A stretch of 64,000 nt of DNA from Candidatus Leucobacter sulfamidivorax. Lineage in GTDB: Bacteria > Actinomycetota > Actinomycetes > Actinomycetales > Microbacteriaceae. The position numbers and the translations under genes were made by a program. Shown here in pieces: positions 1 to 10,033 of this stretch (its first letter is position 1; each line of letters starts with the position of its first letter). The notes below the pieces were generated by a model. That model saw only the letters and a list, made by a program, of their open reading frames with translations, made no database searches and had not been told where the DNA came from. The stretch lies in contig QZLF01000002.1 in assembly GCA_016771945.1 (NCBI GenBank), forward strand, positions 620,001-684,000, read 5' to 3'.

Positions 1-198
1 ATCCCCGAGTTCGTCGAGGTCAGCGTCGAGGGCCTCGAGGCCGGCAGCCAGATCCTCGCCGGCCAGATCTCGCTCGCGAGCGACGAGACCCTGCTCGACG
101 ACCCCGAGCACCTCGTCGTGCACATCGTCGCTCCGCGCGGCGGGTCCTCCGCTGAGGAAGGCGTCGAGGAGGCCGGGGCCGAGGGCGAGGCCGAGTAA
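1..198 (+). CDS. rplY: 50S ribosomal protein L25/general stress protein Ctc, C-terminal part
   Basis: The reading frame is open from the first base and stops with TAA at 196-198, so only the last 65 residues are present. They include a typical L25 TL5 domain segment (IPEFVEVSVEGLEAG, then LLDDPEHLVVHIVAPRG) and an acidic, Glu/Ala-rich tail. L25 binds 5S rRNA in the large ribosomal subunit. Its position directly before pth matches the common actinobacterial order rplY–pth. The N-terminus lies outside the window. Confidence 0.88.
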   Translation: MPEFVEVSVEGLEAGSQILAGQISLASDETLLDDPEHLVVHIVAPRGGSSAEEGVEEAGAEGEAE

Positions 199-209
199 TC
201 TCTCCGATG

Positions 210-247
210 AACCCCGCCCGGCGGCACGCGCGCTGCTCGGCGGGGTT
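210..247 (+). terminator. hairpin downstream of rplY
   Basis: A 9-bp stem (AACCCCGCC at 210-218 pairing with GGCGGGGTT at 239-247) encloses a GC-rich loop that can itself fold. It lies 12 bases after the rplY stop and ends in a short T pair, so it probably ends or attenuates rplY transcription before pth. Confidence 0.55.
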
Positions 248-326
248 CGTCGTCGCCGGGAGGGAGTGAATGGTGTTCTGGCGCAGACGCGGACGGATGA
301 GCGGGACGGATGAGAGGAGCGAGGCG

Positions 327-911
327 ATGAGCGACGCATGGCTGATCGTCGGACTCGGCAACCCCGGCCCGAAGTACGAGACCACGCGGCACAACGTCGG
401 CCAGATGGCGCTCGACGTGCTGGCCGACCGCCTGGGCGCGCGCTTCGCCTCCCACCGCACGAACTCGCGCGTGGCCGAGGGCTTCCTGCGGCCCGGCGGC
501 CCCAAGCTGATCCTCGCGAAGTCGAACGGGTACATGAACACCTCGGGCGGCCCCGTCAGCGCGCTCGCCAAGTACTTCGACGTGCCGGCGGATCGCATCG
601 TCGTGCTGCACGACGAGCTCGACCTGCCCTTCGACTCGGTGAAGCTCAAGCAGGGCGGCGGTCACGGCGGGCACAACGGGCTGCGCGACATCGCGAAGGC
701 CCTCGGCACGCCCGAGTTCCTCCGCGTACGCATCGGGATCGGCCGCCCGCCGGGGCAGCAGGATCCCGCCGACTTCGTGCTGAGGCCCTTCGGCACGAGC
801 GAGCGCTCCGAGCTCGGCGTGCTGCTCGAGGACGCGGCCGACGCGGCCGAGTCGCTCGTGAGCGAGGGGCTCACCGCGGCGCAGCAGCGATTCCACGGGC
901 GGGCGAGATGA
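327..911 (+). CDS. pth: peptidyl-tRNA hydrolase
   Basis: This 194-residue enzyme releases tRNA from prematurely dropped peptidyl-tRNA in the cytoplasm. Family motifs are clear: GLGNPGPKYE at residues 9-18, TRHNVGQ containing the catalytic His22, and HDELDLPF around residue 95. Length fits the bacterial family. The start at 327 was chosen because homology begins at once and GAGGAG lies 8 bases upstream; in-frame ATGs at 270 and 297 would only add a poorly conserved basic extension. mfd follows after 13 bases, so the two are probably co-transcribed. Confidence 0.93.
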   Translation: MSDAWLIVGLGNPGPKYETTRHNVGQMALDVLADRLGARFASHRTNSRVAEGFLRPGGPKLILAKSNGYMNTSGGPVSALAKYFDVPADRIVVLHDELDLPFDSVKLKQGGGHGGHNGLRDIAKALGTPEFLRVRIGIGRPPGQQDPADFVLRPFGTSERSELGVLLEDAADAAESLVSEGLTAAQQRFHGRAR

Positions 912-1405
912 GCGGAGCGGCGAGATGAGCCTCGGCGGCATCGACCGCCTGCTCGAGCGCTCGGAATCCTTCGCCCGGGCGCTCGACGCGGCCTCGCTCG
1001 ACACCGACTACTCTGCGGCGGAGGGCTGCGCCCGCCGCTCATCGCCGGCCTGGTGCGCCGCCGCCGACGGGACGGCGACCGGGGCGCCCTGCTGCTCATC
1101 GCCGCGACGAGCCGGGAGGCCGATGCCCTGCGCGGATCCCTCGCCTCCCTCATGCCCGAGGCAGACACGGTCGAGTTCCCCGCCTGGGAGACCCTGCCCC
1201 ACGAGCGGCTGAGCCCCAGCGCCGAGACCGTCGGCCGGCGCGCGGTCGCCCTGCGCATGCTGCGGGAGCACTCGGGGGATCGTCCGCTAATCTTCGTGGC
1301 GTCGGTGCGGGCGGCGCTGCAGCCGGTGTCGCCCCATGCCGCGCTGGCGACGCCGCTCGTGCTGCGCGCGGGTGAGGTGCCGCGGGTCGAGGCGGGGATC
1401 GCTCA

Positions 1406-1455
1406 TCTCGACAGGCTCGATGAGCGGCCGGCCCCGGAGGTCGAGCCTGTCGAGA
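1406..1455. repeat. REP-like inverted repeat inside mfd
   Basis: TCTCGACAGGCTCGA (1406-1420) and TCGAGCCTGTCGAGA (1441-1455) form a perfect 15-bp inverted repeat separated by 20 bases. This TCGA-rich palindrome type is scattered through many Microbacteriaceae genomes (general knowledge). Here it is translated in frame as part of a low-complexity Mfd segment (EVEPVETGG). Confidence 0.7.
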
Positions 1456-2113
1456 CCGGAGGGAGCGGCCTCGAGGCCGTCGCCCGCGACCTCGTCGCGC
1501 GCGCCTACACCCGCGTCGACATGGTCACGAGGCGCGGCGAGTTCGCCGTGCGCGGCGGGATCCTCGACGTCTTCCCGCCCGAGGCGGCGCACGCCGTGCG
1601 CATCGACTTCTTCGGCGACGAGGTCGACGAGATCCGCCGCTTCTCGGTCTCGGATCAGCGCAGCTCCGGCGATCCGCTGCCCTTCGTGGAGCTGTGGCCG
1701 GCCCGTGAGCTGCTGCTCACGGACGAGGTGCGCGAGCGCGCGGCGGCGCTGCTGCCGCGGTTCCCCGCGCTCGGCGCATTGCTCGAGAAGATGGCGGCCG
1801 GCATCCCGGTCGAGGGAATGGAAAGCCTGCTGCCGCAGCTCGTCCCGGGCCTCGAGCCCGTCACCGCGCTGCTCCCCGACGGCGGAGCGGTGCTCGTGGT
1901 CTCGCCGGAGCGCGTCGCCGGGCGCGCGGTGAGCCTCGCGGAGACCAACCGGGAGTTCCTGGAGGCCGCCTGGCAGGCGGCGACCGCGGGCGCGGATGCG
2001 CCGGTGCCCGTGGACGACAGCGGCATGCTGTCGATGAGAGAGCTGCGCGCCGCGTCGCACGGCCGGCCGTGGTGGACCGTGTCGGGGTTCGTGTCGGGAG
2101 AGGATCTTCCGTC

Positions 2114-2173
2114 GGTCGAGCCTGTCGAGACCGCGGAAGAGCCGGTCATCTCGACCCATTCGACAAGCTCAGG
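2114..2173. repeat. second REP-like element inside mfd
   Basis: GGTCGAGCCTGTCGAGACC at 2114-2132 is the same core as in the first element, followed by a diverged inverted half ending in ATTCGACAAGCTCAGGG (about 2158-2173). It is read through in frame ([11 protein letters not shown], then [12 protein letters not shown]), giving Mfd an insertion that normal Mfd proteins lack. Confidence 0.65.
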
Positions 2174-4715
2174 GCAGGCACGCTCGATGACCGGTACGAG
2201 CGCGACGACCGACTCCGTCCACGTCGCCGGCGGACCCTTCCCGCGCCCCGCGGCCGGGGCGGACGCGACGGGCTCCGCGATCCGGGTGATCGGGGAGCGG
2301 CTGCGGGACGGCTGGCACGCGGTCGTGACGGCCCAGGGCCCGGGCCTCGTGGAGCGCGCCCGCGACGTGCTCGCCGAGGCCGGCGCCGCCGCCCGCATCG
2401 TCGACGAGCTGCCCCTTCCGATCGGTGAGGAGGGCGGGCTCGAGGACGGGGTCGTGTACCTCGTCGCGGGCACCGCGTGGTCGGGCTTCGAGAGCCCGGA
2501 GGCGAAGCTGCTCGTCGCCACCGAGGCCGAGTTCTTCGGGCGGGCGGTGAGCTCGCAGGCGGCGAGCGGGCAGAAGCTCGCGCGCCGACGCGGTAAGAAC
2601 GTCGTCGATCCGCTGAAGCTCGTCGCGGGCGACTACGTGGTGCACGAGACCCACGGCATCGGGCGCTTCGTCGAGCTCACGCAGCGCATGGTGCCGAACG
2701 GCATCGGCCGGGACGCGGGGAAGAGCCTGCGCGAGTACCTCGTGCTCGAGTACGCCTCGTCGAAGCGGGGCATGCCGAAGGACAAGCTCTACGTGCCGAC
2801 CGACCAGCTCGACCAGCTCTCGCGCTACGTCGGAGGCGAGGCCCCCGCGCTCTCGAAGATGGGCGGCGGCGACTGGGACGCGGCGAAGAAGAAGGCCCGG
2901 CGGGCCGTGCGCGACATCGCGGTCGAGCTGGTGAAGCTCTACTCGGCCCGCGTCGCCTCGAAGGGCTTCGCCTTCTCGCCCGACACCCCGTGGCAGCACG
3001 AGCTCGAGGAGGCGTTCCCCTACGCCGAGACCGTCGACCAGCTCACCACGATCGACGAGGTGAAGCGCGACATGGAGCGGCCGACCCCCATGGATCGCCT
3101 GCTCGCCGGCGACGTCGGCTTCGGCAAGACCGAGGTCGCGGTGCGCGCCGCGTTCAAGGCGGTGCAGGACGGCAAGCAGGTCGCGATGCTCGTGCCCACG
3201 ACGCTGCTCGTGAACCAGCACCTCGAGACCTTCCAGAACCGCTTCGCGGGCTTCCCCGTGACGCTCCGGCCCCTCAGTCGCTTCCAGAGCGACAAGGAGG
3301 CGAGGGACACGCTCGAGGGGCTCGCCGCGGGCACCGTCGACGTGGTGATCGGCACGCACCGGCTGCTCGCCGACGGCGTGCACTACAAGGATCTCGGCCT
3401 CCTCATCATCGACGAGGAGCAGCGCTTCGGCGTCGAGCACAAGGACGCGCTGAAGAAGCTGAAGACCGGCGTCGACATCCTCGCGATGAGCGCGACCCCG
3501 ATCCCGCGCACGCTCGAGATGGCCGTCACCGGGATCCGCGAGATGTCGACGCTCGCGACACCGCCCGAGGATCGGCACCCGATCCTCACCTTCGTCGGCC
3601 CGCGCAGCGACAAGCAGATCGCCGCGGCGATCCGCCGCGAGATGCTGCGCGAGGGGCAGGTCTTCTTCGTGCACAACCGCGTGCAGTCGATCGGCCGCGT
3701 CGCCGCGCACATCTCGGAGCTCGTGCCCGAGGCGCGCATCGCCGTCGCGCACGGCAGGCTCGGCGAGCACCAGCTCGAGCAGGTCGTGCAGGACTTCTGG
3801 GAGCGCAAGTACGACGTGCTCGTCTCGACCACGATCATCGAGACCGGCCTCGACATCGCGAACGCCAACACGATCATCATCGACCAGGCCGACAAGTACG
3901 GGCTCAGTCAGCTGCACCAGCTGCGCGGCCGACCCCGACAAGCCGCTCACCGAGCACGCGCACGAGCGCCTCGACACCCTCGCCACCAACAACGAGCTCG
4001 GCGCGGGCATGCAGGTGGCGCTGAAGGATCTCGAGCTGCGCGGCGCCGGCAACCTGCTCGGCGGCGAGCAGTCGGGGCACATCGCGGGCGTCGGCTTCGA
4101 CCTCTACCTGCGCATGATCGGCGAGGCCGTGGCGACGTTCAAGGGCGAGGACGTGACCGGATCGACCGAGCTGGTGCTCGAACTCCCCGTCGACGCGCGC
4201 ATCCCCGAGGAGTACGTCGAGAGCGAGCGGCTGCGGCTCGAGGCCTATCAGAAGTTCTCGGCGGCCTCGCATCCGCAGGCGCCCGAGGACCACGTCGCGC
4301 TCGTGCTCGAGGAGCTCGCCGATCGCTACGGCGCGCCGCCGCCCGAGGTCGAACGCCTCGCCGCGGTGGCGACGCTGCGGCGCCGAGCCGCCCGCCTCGG
4401 GCTCGCGAAGGTGGTCGCCGGCGGGCCCGCGCTGCGCATCGAGCCCGCCGAGCTGCCGGGATCCCGCCAGATGCGCATGAAGCGCATGTTCCCCGGTGCC
4501 CGCTACACCGAGGCGACGAAGGTGCTGCAGGTGCCGCTGCCCGGCGGCACGGCCTCCGCGCGCAGCCCGCTCGCCGGCGTCGGGCAGCCCAGGGTCGGCG
4601 ACGAGGACGACGTGGTGGCCTGGACCGGGCGCGTGCTCGCGACCCTGCTGGAACCGGATCCGGAGACGGGCGGAGATCCCGGTCCCGCTCCGGTGGAGTC
4701 CGAGGCGAGTCGGCG

Positions 4716-5156
4716 GTGAGCGCGAGCGATGCGGAGACGCCCGGCCGTTCCGGCCCCGCCTGGGCGCGCCCGGCCGACGTGGTCGACCTCTTCGTCTACG
4801 TGGTGGTGCTGAACCTCGCCGCCGAGTATCTCCCGCTGGTCATCACCGAGACCTTCACGCTGTCGCTGCTCACGGCCCTGCTGCTCAAGATCGTGCTCGA
4901 GGTCGTGGTGCGACTCAAGAACCGCATCAAGGGCCGCTTCAAGGCGGCGACCTCGCTGATGGGCAAGATCCTGGCCGGGCTGCTGCTGTGGGTCGTGCTG
5001 GTCGGCAGCAAGTTCGTCGTGCTCGAAGCGGTCGCCCTGCTCTTCGCCGGGCGCGTGCAGCTCGGCGGGTTCTTCGCGGTGACCGGGCTGATCCTCGCAC
5101 TGCTGATCGCCCGTGCCGGTGTGCGATGGCTGCTCGGCGAACCCCGCGGCACCTGA
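4716..5156 (+). CDS. small conserved integral membrane protein
   Basis: A 146-residue protein starting with GTG in a GTGA overlap with the mfd stop, so it is translationally coupled to mfd. After about 20 polar residues there are four hydrophobic stretches ([71 protein letters not shown]), with a basic loop [11 protein letters not shown] between the second and third. No catalytic motif is visible and I cannot assign a function. In this sequence the shifted mfd frame runs into this gene without a stop, which would give an artificial fusion. Confidence 0.75.
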   Translation: MSASDAETPGRSGPAWARPADVVDLFVYVVVLNLAAEYLPLVITETFTLSLLTALLLKIVLEVVVRLKNRIKGRFKAATSLMGKILAGLLLWVVLVGSKFVVLEAVALLFAGRVQLGGFFAVTGLILALLIARAGVRWLLGEPRGT

Positions 5157-5194
5157 ACGCCGCCTGCTCGGAGTCCGCACCGCCGCAGGCGCGA

Positions 5195-5200
5195 TAGGGT
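5195..5200 (+). promoter_or_regulatory. -10 box of a probable leaderless mazG transcript
   Basis: TAGGGT ends 6 bases before the mazG ATG at 5207 and there is no ribosome binding site between. This spacing places the transcription start at or next to the A of the start codon, the actinobacterial leaderless arrangement. The same geometry occurs at several other genes here. Confidence 0.5.
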
Positions 5201-5206
5201 GCCCTC

Positions 5207-5965
5207 ATGGCCGCCGATGTCGAGAACCCGATTCAGGATCCCCTGTCCGAGGTGCGCGCGACGGTGCGGAGACTGGCGAACCCGGGCGGCTGCGCGTGGC
5301 ATGAGGTGCAGACCCACGACTCGCTGATCCCGTTCCTCATCGAGGAGACCGCCGAGTTCGTCGACGCGGTCGAGCGCGGCCTGCCGCCCGAGGAGGTCGC
5401 GGGGGAGCTCGGCGACGTGCTCTATCAGGTGCTGTTCCACGCGGCCATCGCCGAGCGCGACGGCGAGGGCTGGGACCTCGACGGCGTCGCCGCGGTGCTG
5501 GACGAGAAGCTCATCGCCCGGCATCCGCACGTCTTCGGCGACCGCGGCTACATGTCGGTGGAGGAGCTGCACGCCGAATGGGAGCGGCTGAAGGAGGATG
5601 CTGCGGGGGAGCGGCGCGGATCGCGCGGCGCGCTCGACGGGATCCCTGCGGGCATGCCGACCCTCGCCCGGGCGGCCAAGGTGGTGGAGCGGCTGAAAAG
5701 GGCGGGATTCTTGGAGGTGAACGCATCGCGTTCACCCGAATCCTGCCCTGGCGCCACAGCGCCAGAGCTGATCGATCCCGCCGCCGCCGAGGCGCAACCG
5801 CCCGATGTCGACGAGTCCGAGATCGGCGACGCCCTGCTGGCGCTCGTGATCCGGGCCAACGCGGCCGGGATCGACGCCGACCGGGCGCTGCGCCTCGCGA
5901 CCGCGCGCCTCGCCGAGCGCACCCTGCCCGCCCCGCCGGTCGTGCCCGCCCCGCCCGCGGAGTGA
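5207..5965 (+). CDS. mazG: nucleoside triphosphate pyrophosphohydrolase MazG
   Basis: This 252-residue enzyme hydrolyses (d)NTPs to NMP and pyrophosphate, cleaning the nucleotide pool. The all-alpha MazG domain shows the metal-binding EExxE...ExxD pattern: Glu46, Glu47 and Glu50 in LIEETAEFVDAV, then Glu67 and Asp70 in GELGDVLYQ. The later RHPHVFGD segment is also typical. A second, degenerate helical domain ends the protein. Between the two, residues of about 167-187 are encoded by two palindromes that look like an inserted repeat element. Start ATG 5207 fits the leaderless -10 box. Confidence 0.88.
   Translation: MAADVENPIQDPLSEVRATVRRLANPGGCAWHEVQTHDSLIPFLIEETAEFVDAVERGLPPEEVAGELGDVLYQVLFHAAIAERDGEGWDLDGVAAVLDEKLIARHPHVFGDRGYMSVEELHAEWERLKEDAAGERRGSRGALDGIPAGMPTLARAAKVVERLKRAGFLEVNASRSPESCPGATAPELIDPAAAEAQPPDVDESEIGDALLALVIRANAAGIDADRALRLATARLAERTLPAPPVVPAPPAE
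5705..5765. repeat. paired palindromes inserted within mazG
   Basis: Two adjacent hairpins: GGATTC...GAATCC (5705-5743) enclosing GGTGAACGC-ATC-GCGTTCACC (5716-5736), then CTGGCGC-CACA-GCGCCAG (5748-5765). They encode a non-conserved linker of MazG, which suggests a REP-type element tolerated in frame. Confidence 0.55.
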
Positions 5966-5977
5966 CGACCGCGGCGC

Positions 5978-6032
5978 AACAGTGCAGGAGTCGCGGTTGC
6001 CGACGACGGCGAACCGCAGCTCCCGCACTGTT
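5978..6032. terminator. large hairpin between convergent mazG and lipoprotein gene
   Basis: AACAGTGC (5978-5985) pairs perfectly with GCACTGTT (6025-6032); inside are further complementary blocks (GCGGTT with AACCGC, and GCCG with CGGC). It sits between two convergent genes and could end transcription from both sides, although the T tract is only a pair of Ts. It may also be a member of a palindromic repeat family. Confidence 0.45.
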
Positions 6033-6057
6033 CCCGGATCTCCGGGACCTACTGGAT

Positions 6058-6595
6058 CTACTGGGCCGGGATCGGGCAGAGCGCGTCGAGCTCGTCCATG
6101 GACGCCTGGAAGTCCGCGAGCGTGACCCCCTTCGCCTCCAGCGCCAGGCGGTTGATCTCCTGGTACTGCTGCAGGGCGTCGGGCGCGGCGGGATCCACCG
6201 AGCTGTAGTCGGCGCTCGCGAGCGCCTCCTGCACCGGCTCCATGCCGGCGAGCGCCGTGTCGATCGCGGAGTTCATCGGGCCGTTGTTGATGTCGGCCTT
6301 CGCGGCCTCCAGCGCATCGACCATCGGCGTGAACGAGGCCATGAAGTCGGGCACCTCTCCGGCGGCCGGGGTCTGGGCGGACTGCGACTCCTGCAGCGCC
6401 GGGACCAGGTGCTCCTTCAGCGTCTCGCAGGCCTCGGCGTCGGTCTGCTCGGGCTTAGCCTCCTCGACCGGCGCCTGCTCGGGTCGCCTCGGTCGCGGGC
6501 TCGGCGACGGAGCCTCCGCCCGAGCAGCCCGCGAGTCCGAGCGACAGCACTGCGGCCGCGAGAAGGGCCGCGTATCGGGGATTTCTGATGGTCAT
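6058..6595 (-). pseudogene. putative lipoprotein of unknown function, frameshifted
   Basis: Reading leftward from ATG 6593-6595, preceded by GGAGAGGAG, there is a lipoprotein signal: a short basic start (MTIRNPRY), a hydrophobic stretch and the lipobox LAGC followed by SGGGS. After about 36 residues the frame shifts by one base near 6482-6487; the continuing frame reads EQAPVEEAKPEQTDAEAC and then an Ala/Asp-rich alpha-helical domain to the stop at 6058 (…LDALCPIPAQ). Joined, it would be a secreted lipid-anchored protein of about 178 residues. I do not recognise a family. The shift is in a GC-rich low-complexity linker, so sequencing error is likely. Confidence 0.65.
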
Positions 6596-6768
6596 GGTCG
6601 TGATCTCCTCTCCATCGCGGGGGAGAGTGAACGCCGAAAGCGCTCCCCGAACGTACCCCCTGCAGTCGAGCCTAGCCGTCCTCTTCGCCGTGCGAGCGGT
6701 TCGCGCGGCGTTGCGGCGTCGTGCGCCCGCGGCGCGAGCCCGCCGCGGGGAATGGAAGAATGGAACCC

Positions 6769-8091
6769 ATGGCCCAACAGGTGAACCCGCCGCGCGGCAT
6801 GCGCGACTTCCTGCCCGCGGACAAGGCGCGGCGCGAGCACGCGCTCGGCGTCATCAGGGGCGTCTACCGCGCGCACGGCTTCGACGAGATCGAGACCCCG
6901 GTCGTCGAGGAGTGGTCGCGCCTGCACGCCGGCCTCGGCGGCGACAACGAGAAGCTCAGCTTCTCGATCCTGAAGCGCGGCATCACCGGGGAGGCGCTCG
7001 CGGCCGCCGCCGAGGCGGGCGACCCCGAGCGGCTCGCCGACCTCGGCCTGCGCTTCGACCTCACCGTGCCGCTGACCCGCTTCTACGCGAGCCACCGCGC
7101 CGAGCTGCCGCCCGTGTTCCGCGCCCTGCAGATCGCGCCCGTCTGGCGTGCGGAGCGCCCGCAGAAGGGGCGCTACCGCCAGTTCGTGCAGGCCGACATC
7201 GACATCATCGGCGAGGCGGGCCCGCTCGCCGAGATCGAGCTCATCACCGCGACGTCGCAGGCGCTCGCGGCGCTCGGGCTCGAGGGCTGCGTCATCCGGG
7301 TCAACGACCGGCGGATCCTCTTCGGCCTGCTCGAGCACTGCGGCTTCGCGTCCGAGCAGCACGACCGCGCCCTCATCACGATTGACAAGCTCGACAAGAT
7401 CGGCGCCGAGGGCGTCGTCGACGAGTTGCGCGGCATCGATCCCGCCGCGGCCGAGCGCCTCGGGGCCGTGCTCGCCGACGCCGAGCCGCTGCTCGCCGGC
7501 GGCGGCATCCCGCTCACGGAAGCGGCGATCCGCGAGGTGCTTCCGGCGGGCGCGGGCGCCGGCGAAGGGGCCGGATCGGGCCTCGCCACCGGCATCGACA
7601 ACCTCGCGGGGCTCGGTGAGGCGCTCGCGGGCGGCCTGCCCGAGGGCGTCGAGCTACGCTTCGACCCGACGCTCGTGCGCGGCATGGGCTACTACACCGG
7701 CACGATCTTCGAGGTCGCGCACCCCGGCTCGGGCAGCTCGGTGGGGGGCGGGGGTCGCTACGATGGCATGGTCGGCCGCTTCCTGGGCCAGCAGGTGCCC
7801 GCGGTCGGCTTCTCGATCGGCTTCGAGCGCGTCGTCGACCTGATCGAGCTGCCCGCGGACGACGGCCCCGAGGCGGTTGCGCTGATCCACGACGCCGACG
7901 CCTCGCACGCGGACCTCGCCGCGCTCAAGCGCGAGCTCGTGGCCCGCGGCCACCGCGTGCGCCTGGAGCGGCGCCAGAAGAACATGCGGGCGCTGCTCGA
8001 TCGCGCCGCCGCCGAGGGCTTCACGCGCTTCGCGAACGTGCGCGCCGGCGTGCGCGCGGCGGAGGAGCTGGAGCTGCGCGAGCTCGGCTGA
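6769..8091 (+). CDS. hisS: histidine–tRNA ligase
   Basis: A 440-residue class II aminoacyl-tRNA synthetase that charges tRNA-His in the cytoplasm. Motif 1 begins in PPRGMRDFLP; motif 2 is seen in APVWRAERPQKGRYRQFVQADID; the His-specific region RFDPTLVRGMGYYTGTIFE is intact; and motif 3 is GFSIGFERVVD. A C-terminal anticodon-binding domain follows. ATG 6769 begins the conserved MAQQVNPPRGMRD; an in-frame ATG at 6760 would add only three residues. A lipoprotein gene diverges upstream. Confidence 0.93.
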   Translation: MAQQVNPPRGMRDFLPADKARREHALGVIRGVYRAHGFDEIETPVVEEWSRLHAGLGGDNEKLSFSILKRGITGEALAAAAEAGDPERLADLGLRFDLTVPLTRFYASHRAELPPVFRALQIAPVWRAERPQKGRYRQFVQADIDIIGEAGPLAEIELITATSQALAALGLEGCVIRVNDRRILFGLLEHCGFASEQHDRALITIDKLDKIGAEGVVDELRGIDPAAAERLGAVLADAEPLLAGGGIPLTEAAIREVLPAGAGAGEGAGSGLATGIDNLAGLGEALAGGLPEGVELRFDPTLVRGMGYYTGTIFEVAHPGSGSSVGGGGRYDGMVGRFLGQQVPAVGFSIGFERVVDLIELPADDGPEAVALIHDADASHADLAALKRELVARGHRVRLERRQKNMRALLDRAAAEGFTRFANVRAGVRAAEELELRELG

Positions 8092-8112
8092 TCCGCCCCG
8101 TCGCGAATCTGA

Positions 8113-9462
<1,350 letters not shown>

Positions 9463-9496
9463 CGGGCCGGAGCGCCCGGAAGCGATCGAGGGATCC

Positions 9497-10033
9497 ATGG
9501 CCCGCCGCCGTTTCGCCGCTGAGTTCGGCGACTGGGTGGCGAGCCTGCGCTTCAGCGGCTTCACCGTGCTCACGGTGGGGCTGCTGGTGATCGGCGCGCT
9601 GATCCTCACCCCGACCTTCTCGACCTACGTGCAGCAGCAGCGCGAGATCGCCGAGCTGCGCGCGAGCGTCGCCCTGCATCGCGAGCAGGTCGCGCAGATC
9701 GACGCCGAGCGGCTGAACTGGCAGGATCCCGCCTACGTGCGCGCGCAGGCGCGCGGGCGGCTCTTCTACGTGATGCCGGGCGAGATGCAGCTCAGCGTGA
9801 TCGACGACGTGGTGATCCCCGCGGAGTCGGAGGAGCAGACCGAGGGGCGGCTGACGCACATCGAGCGCAACTGGGCCCGGGAGATCGCGGTGTCGACGCT
9901 GCTGGCGGGCACGACCGACGCGAGCCCCGAGCAGCTGCTCGGCGGCGCGTCGGGGACAGGCGGCGCGGCCGACGGGGCCGACACGGGGCAGACGAGCGGG
10001 ACGACCGCAACGACCGAGGAGGGGAGCGGATGA
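9497..10033 (+). CDS. septum formation initiator family protein (FtsB/DivIC-like)
   Basis: A 178-residue bitopic membrane protein: a short cytoplasmic start, one transmembrane helix (TVLTVGLLVIGALILTPTF, about residues 25-43), then an extracytoplasmic coiled coil (QQREIAELRASVALHREQV) and the characteristic DPAYVRAQARGRLFYVMPGE box of the FtsB/DivIC group. Such proteins join FtsL and FtsQ in the divisome. The tail is Gly/Thr/Ala-rich and disordered. It overlaps the next gene by 4 bases (ATGA), so translation is coupled. Confidence 0.87.
   Translation: MARRRFAAEFGDWVASLRFSGFTVLTVGLLVIGALILTPTFSTYVQQQREIAELRASVALHREQVAQIDAERLNWQDPAYVRAQARGRLFYVMPGEMQLSVIDDVVIPAESEEQTEGRLTHIERNWAREIAVSTLLAGTTDASPEQLLGGASGTGGAADGADTGQTSGTTATTEEGSG

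Larger units (their letters stand above)
925..4719 (+). pseudogene. mfd: transcription-repair coupling factor Mfd, disrupted by a frameshift and a short deletion
   Basis: Mfd removes RNA polymerase stalled at DNA damage and recruits UvrA. The N-terminus ([15 protein letters not shown]) reads from 925, but the rest of the UvrB-like module continues in another frame after about 1025, consistent with one lost C (expected ...GGCCTGCGC). The RNAP-interacting region ([13 protein letters not shown]), helicase motif I ([11 protein letters not shown]), DEEQ box, SATPIPRT and motif V ([12 protein letters not shown]) follow. At about 3929, right after LHQLRGR, roughly 44 bases appear missing: the frame shifts and the rest of motif VI (normally RVGR plus about 12 residues) is absent, and homology resumes at [14 protein letters not shown] to the stop at 4719. 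Either a true pseudogene or assembly errors; recognition as mfd is certain. Two repeat elements sit in frame inside it. Confidence 0.85.

Noticed and set aside
2169-4082. Long minus-strand frame of 637 codons opposite mfd
   Set aside because: Codon composition is typical of antisense shadows in GC-rich genes (His, Arg, Asp, Leu rich), with no family motif.
1053-5156. A single very long frame joining mfd to the following membrane protein
   Set aside because: After 3930 the frame is an Arg/Ala-rich shadow; real Mfd homology moves to another frame, and the membrane protein has its own GTGA-coupled start.
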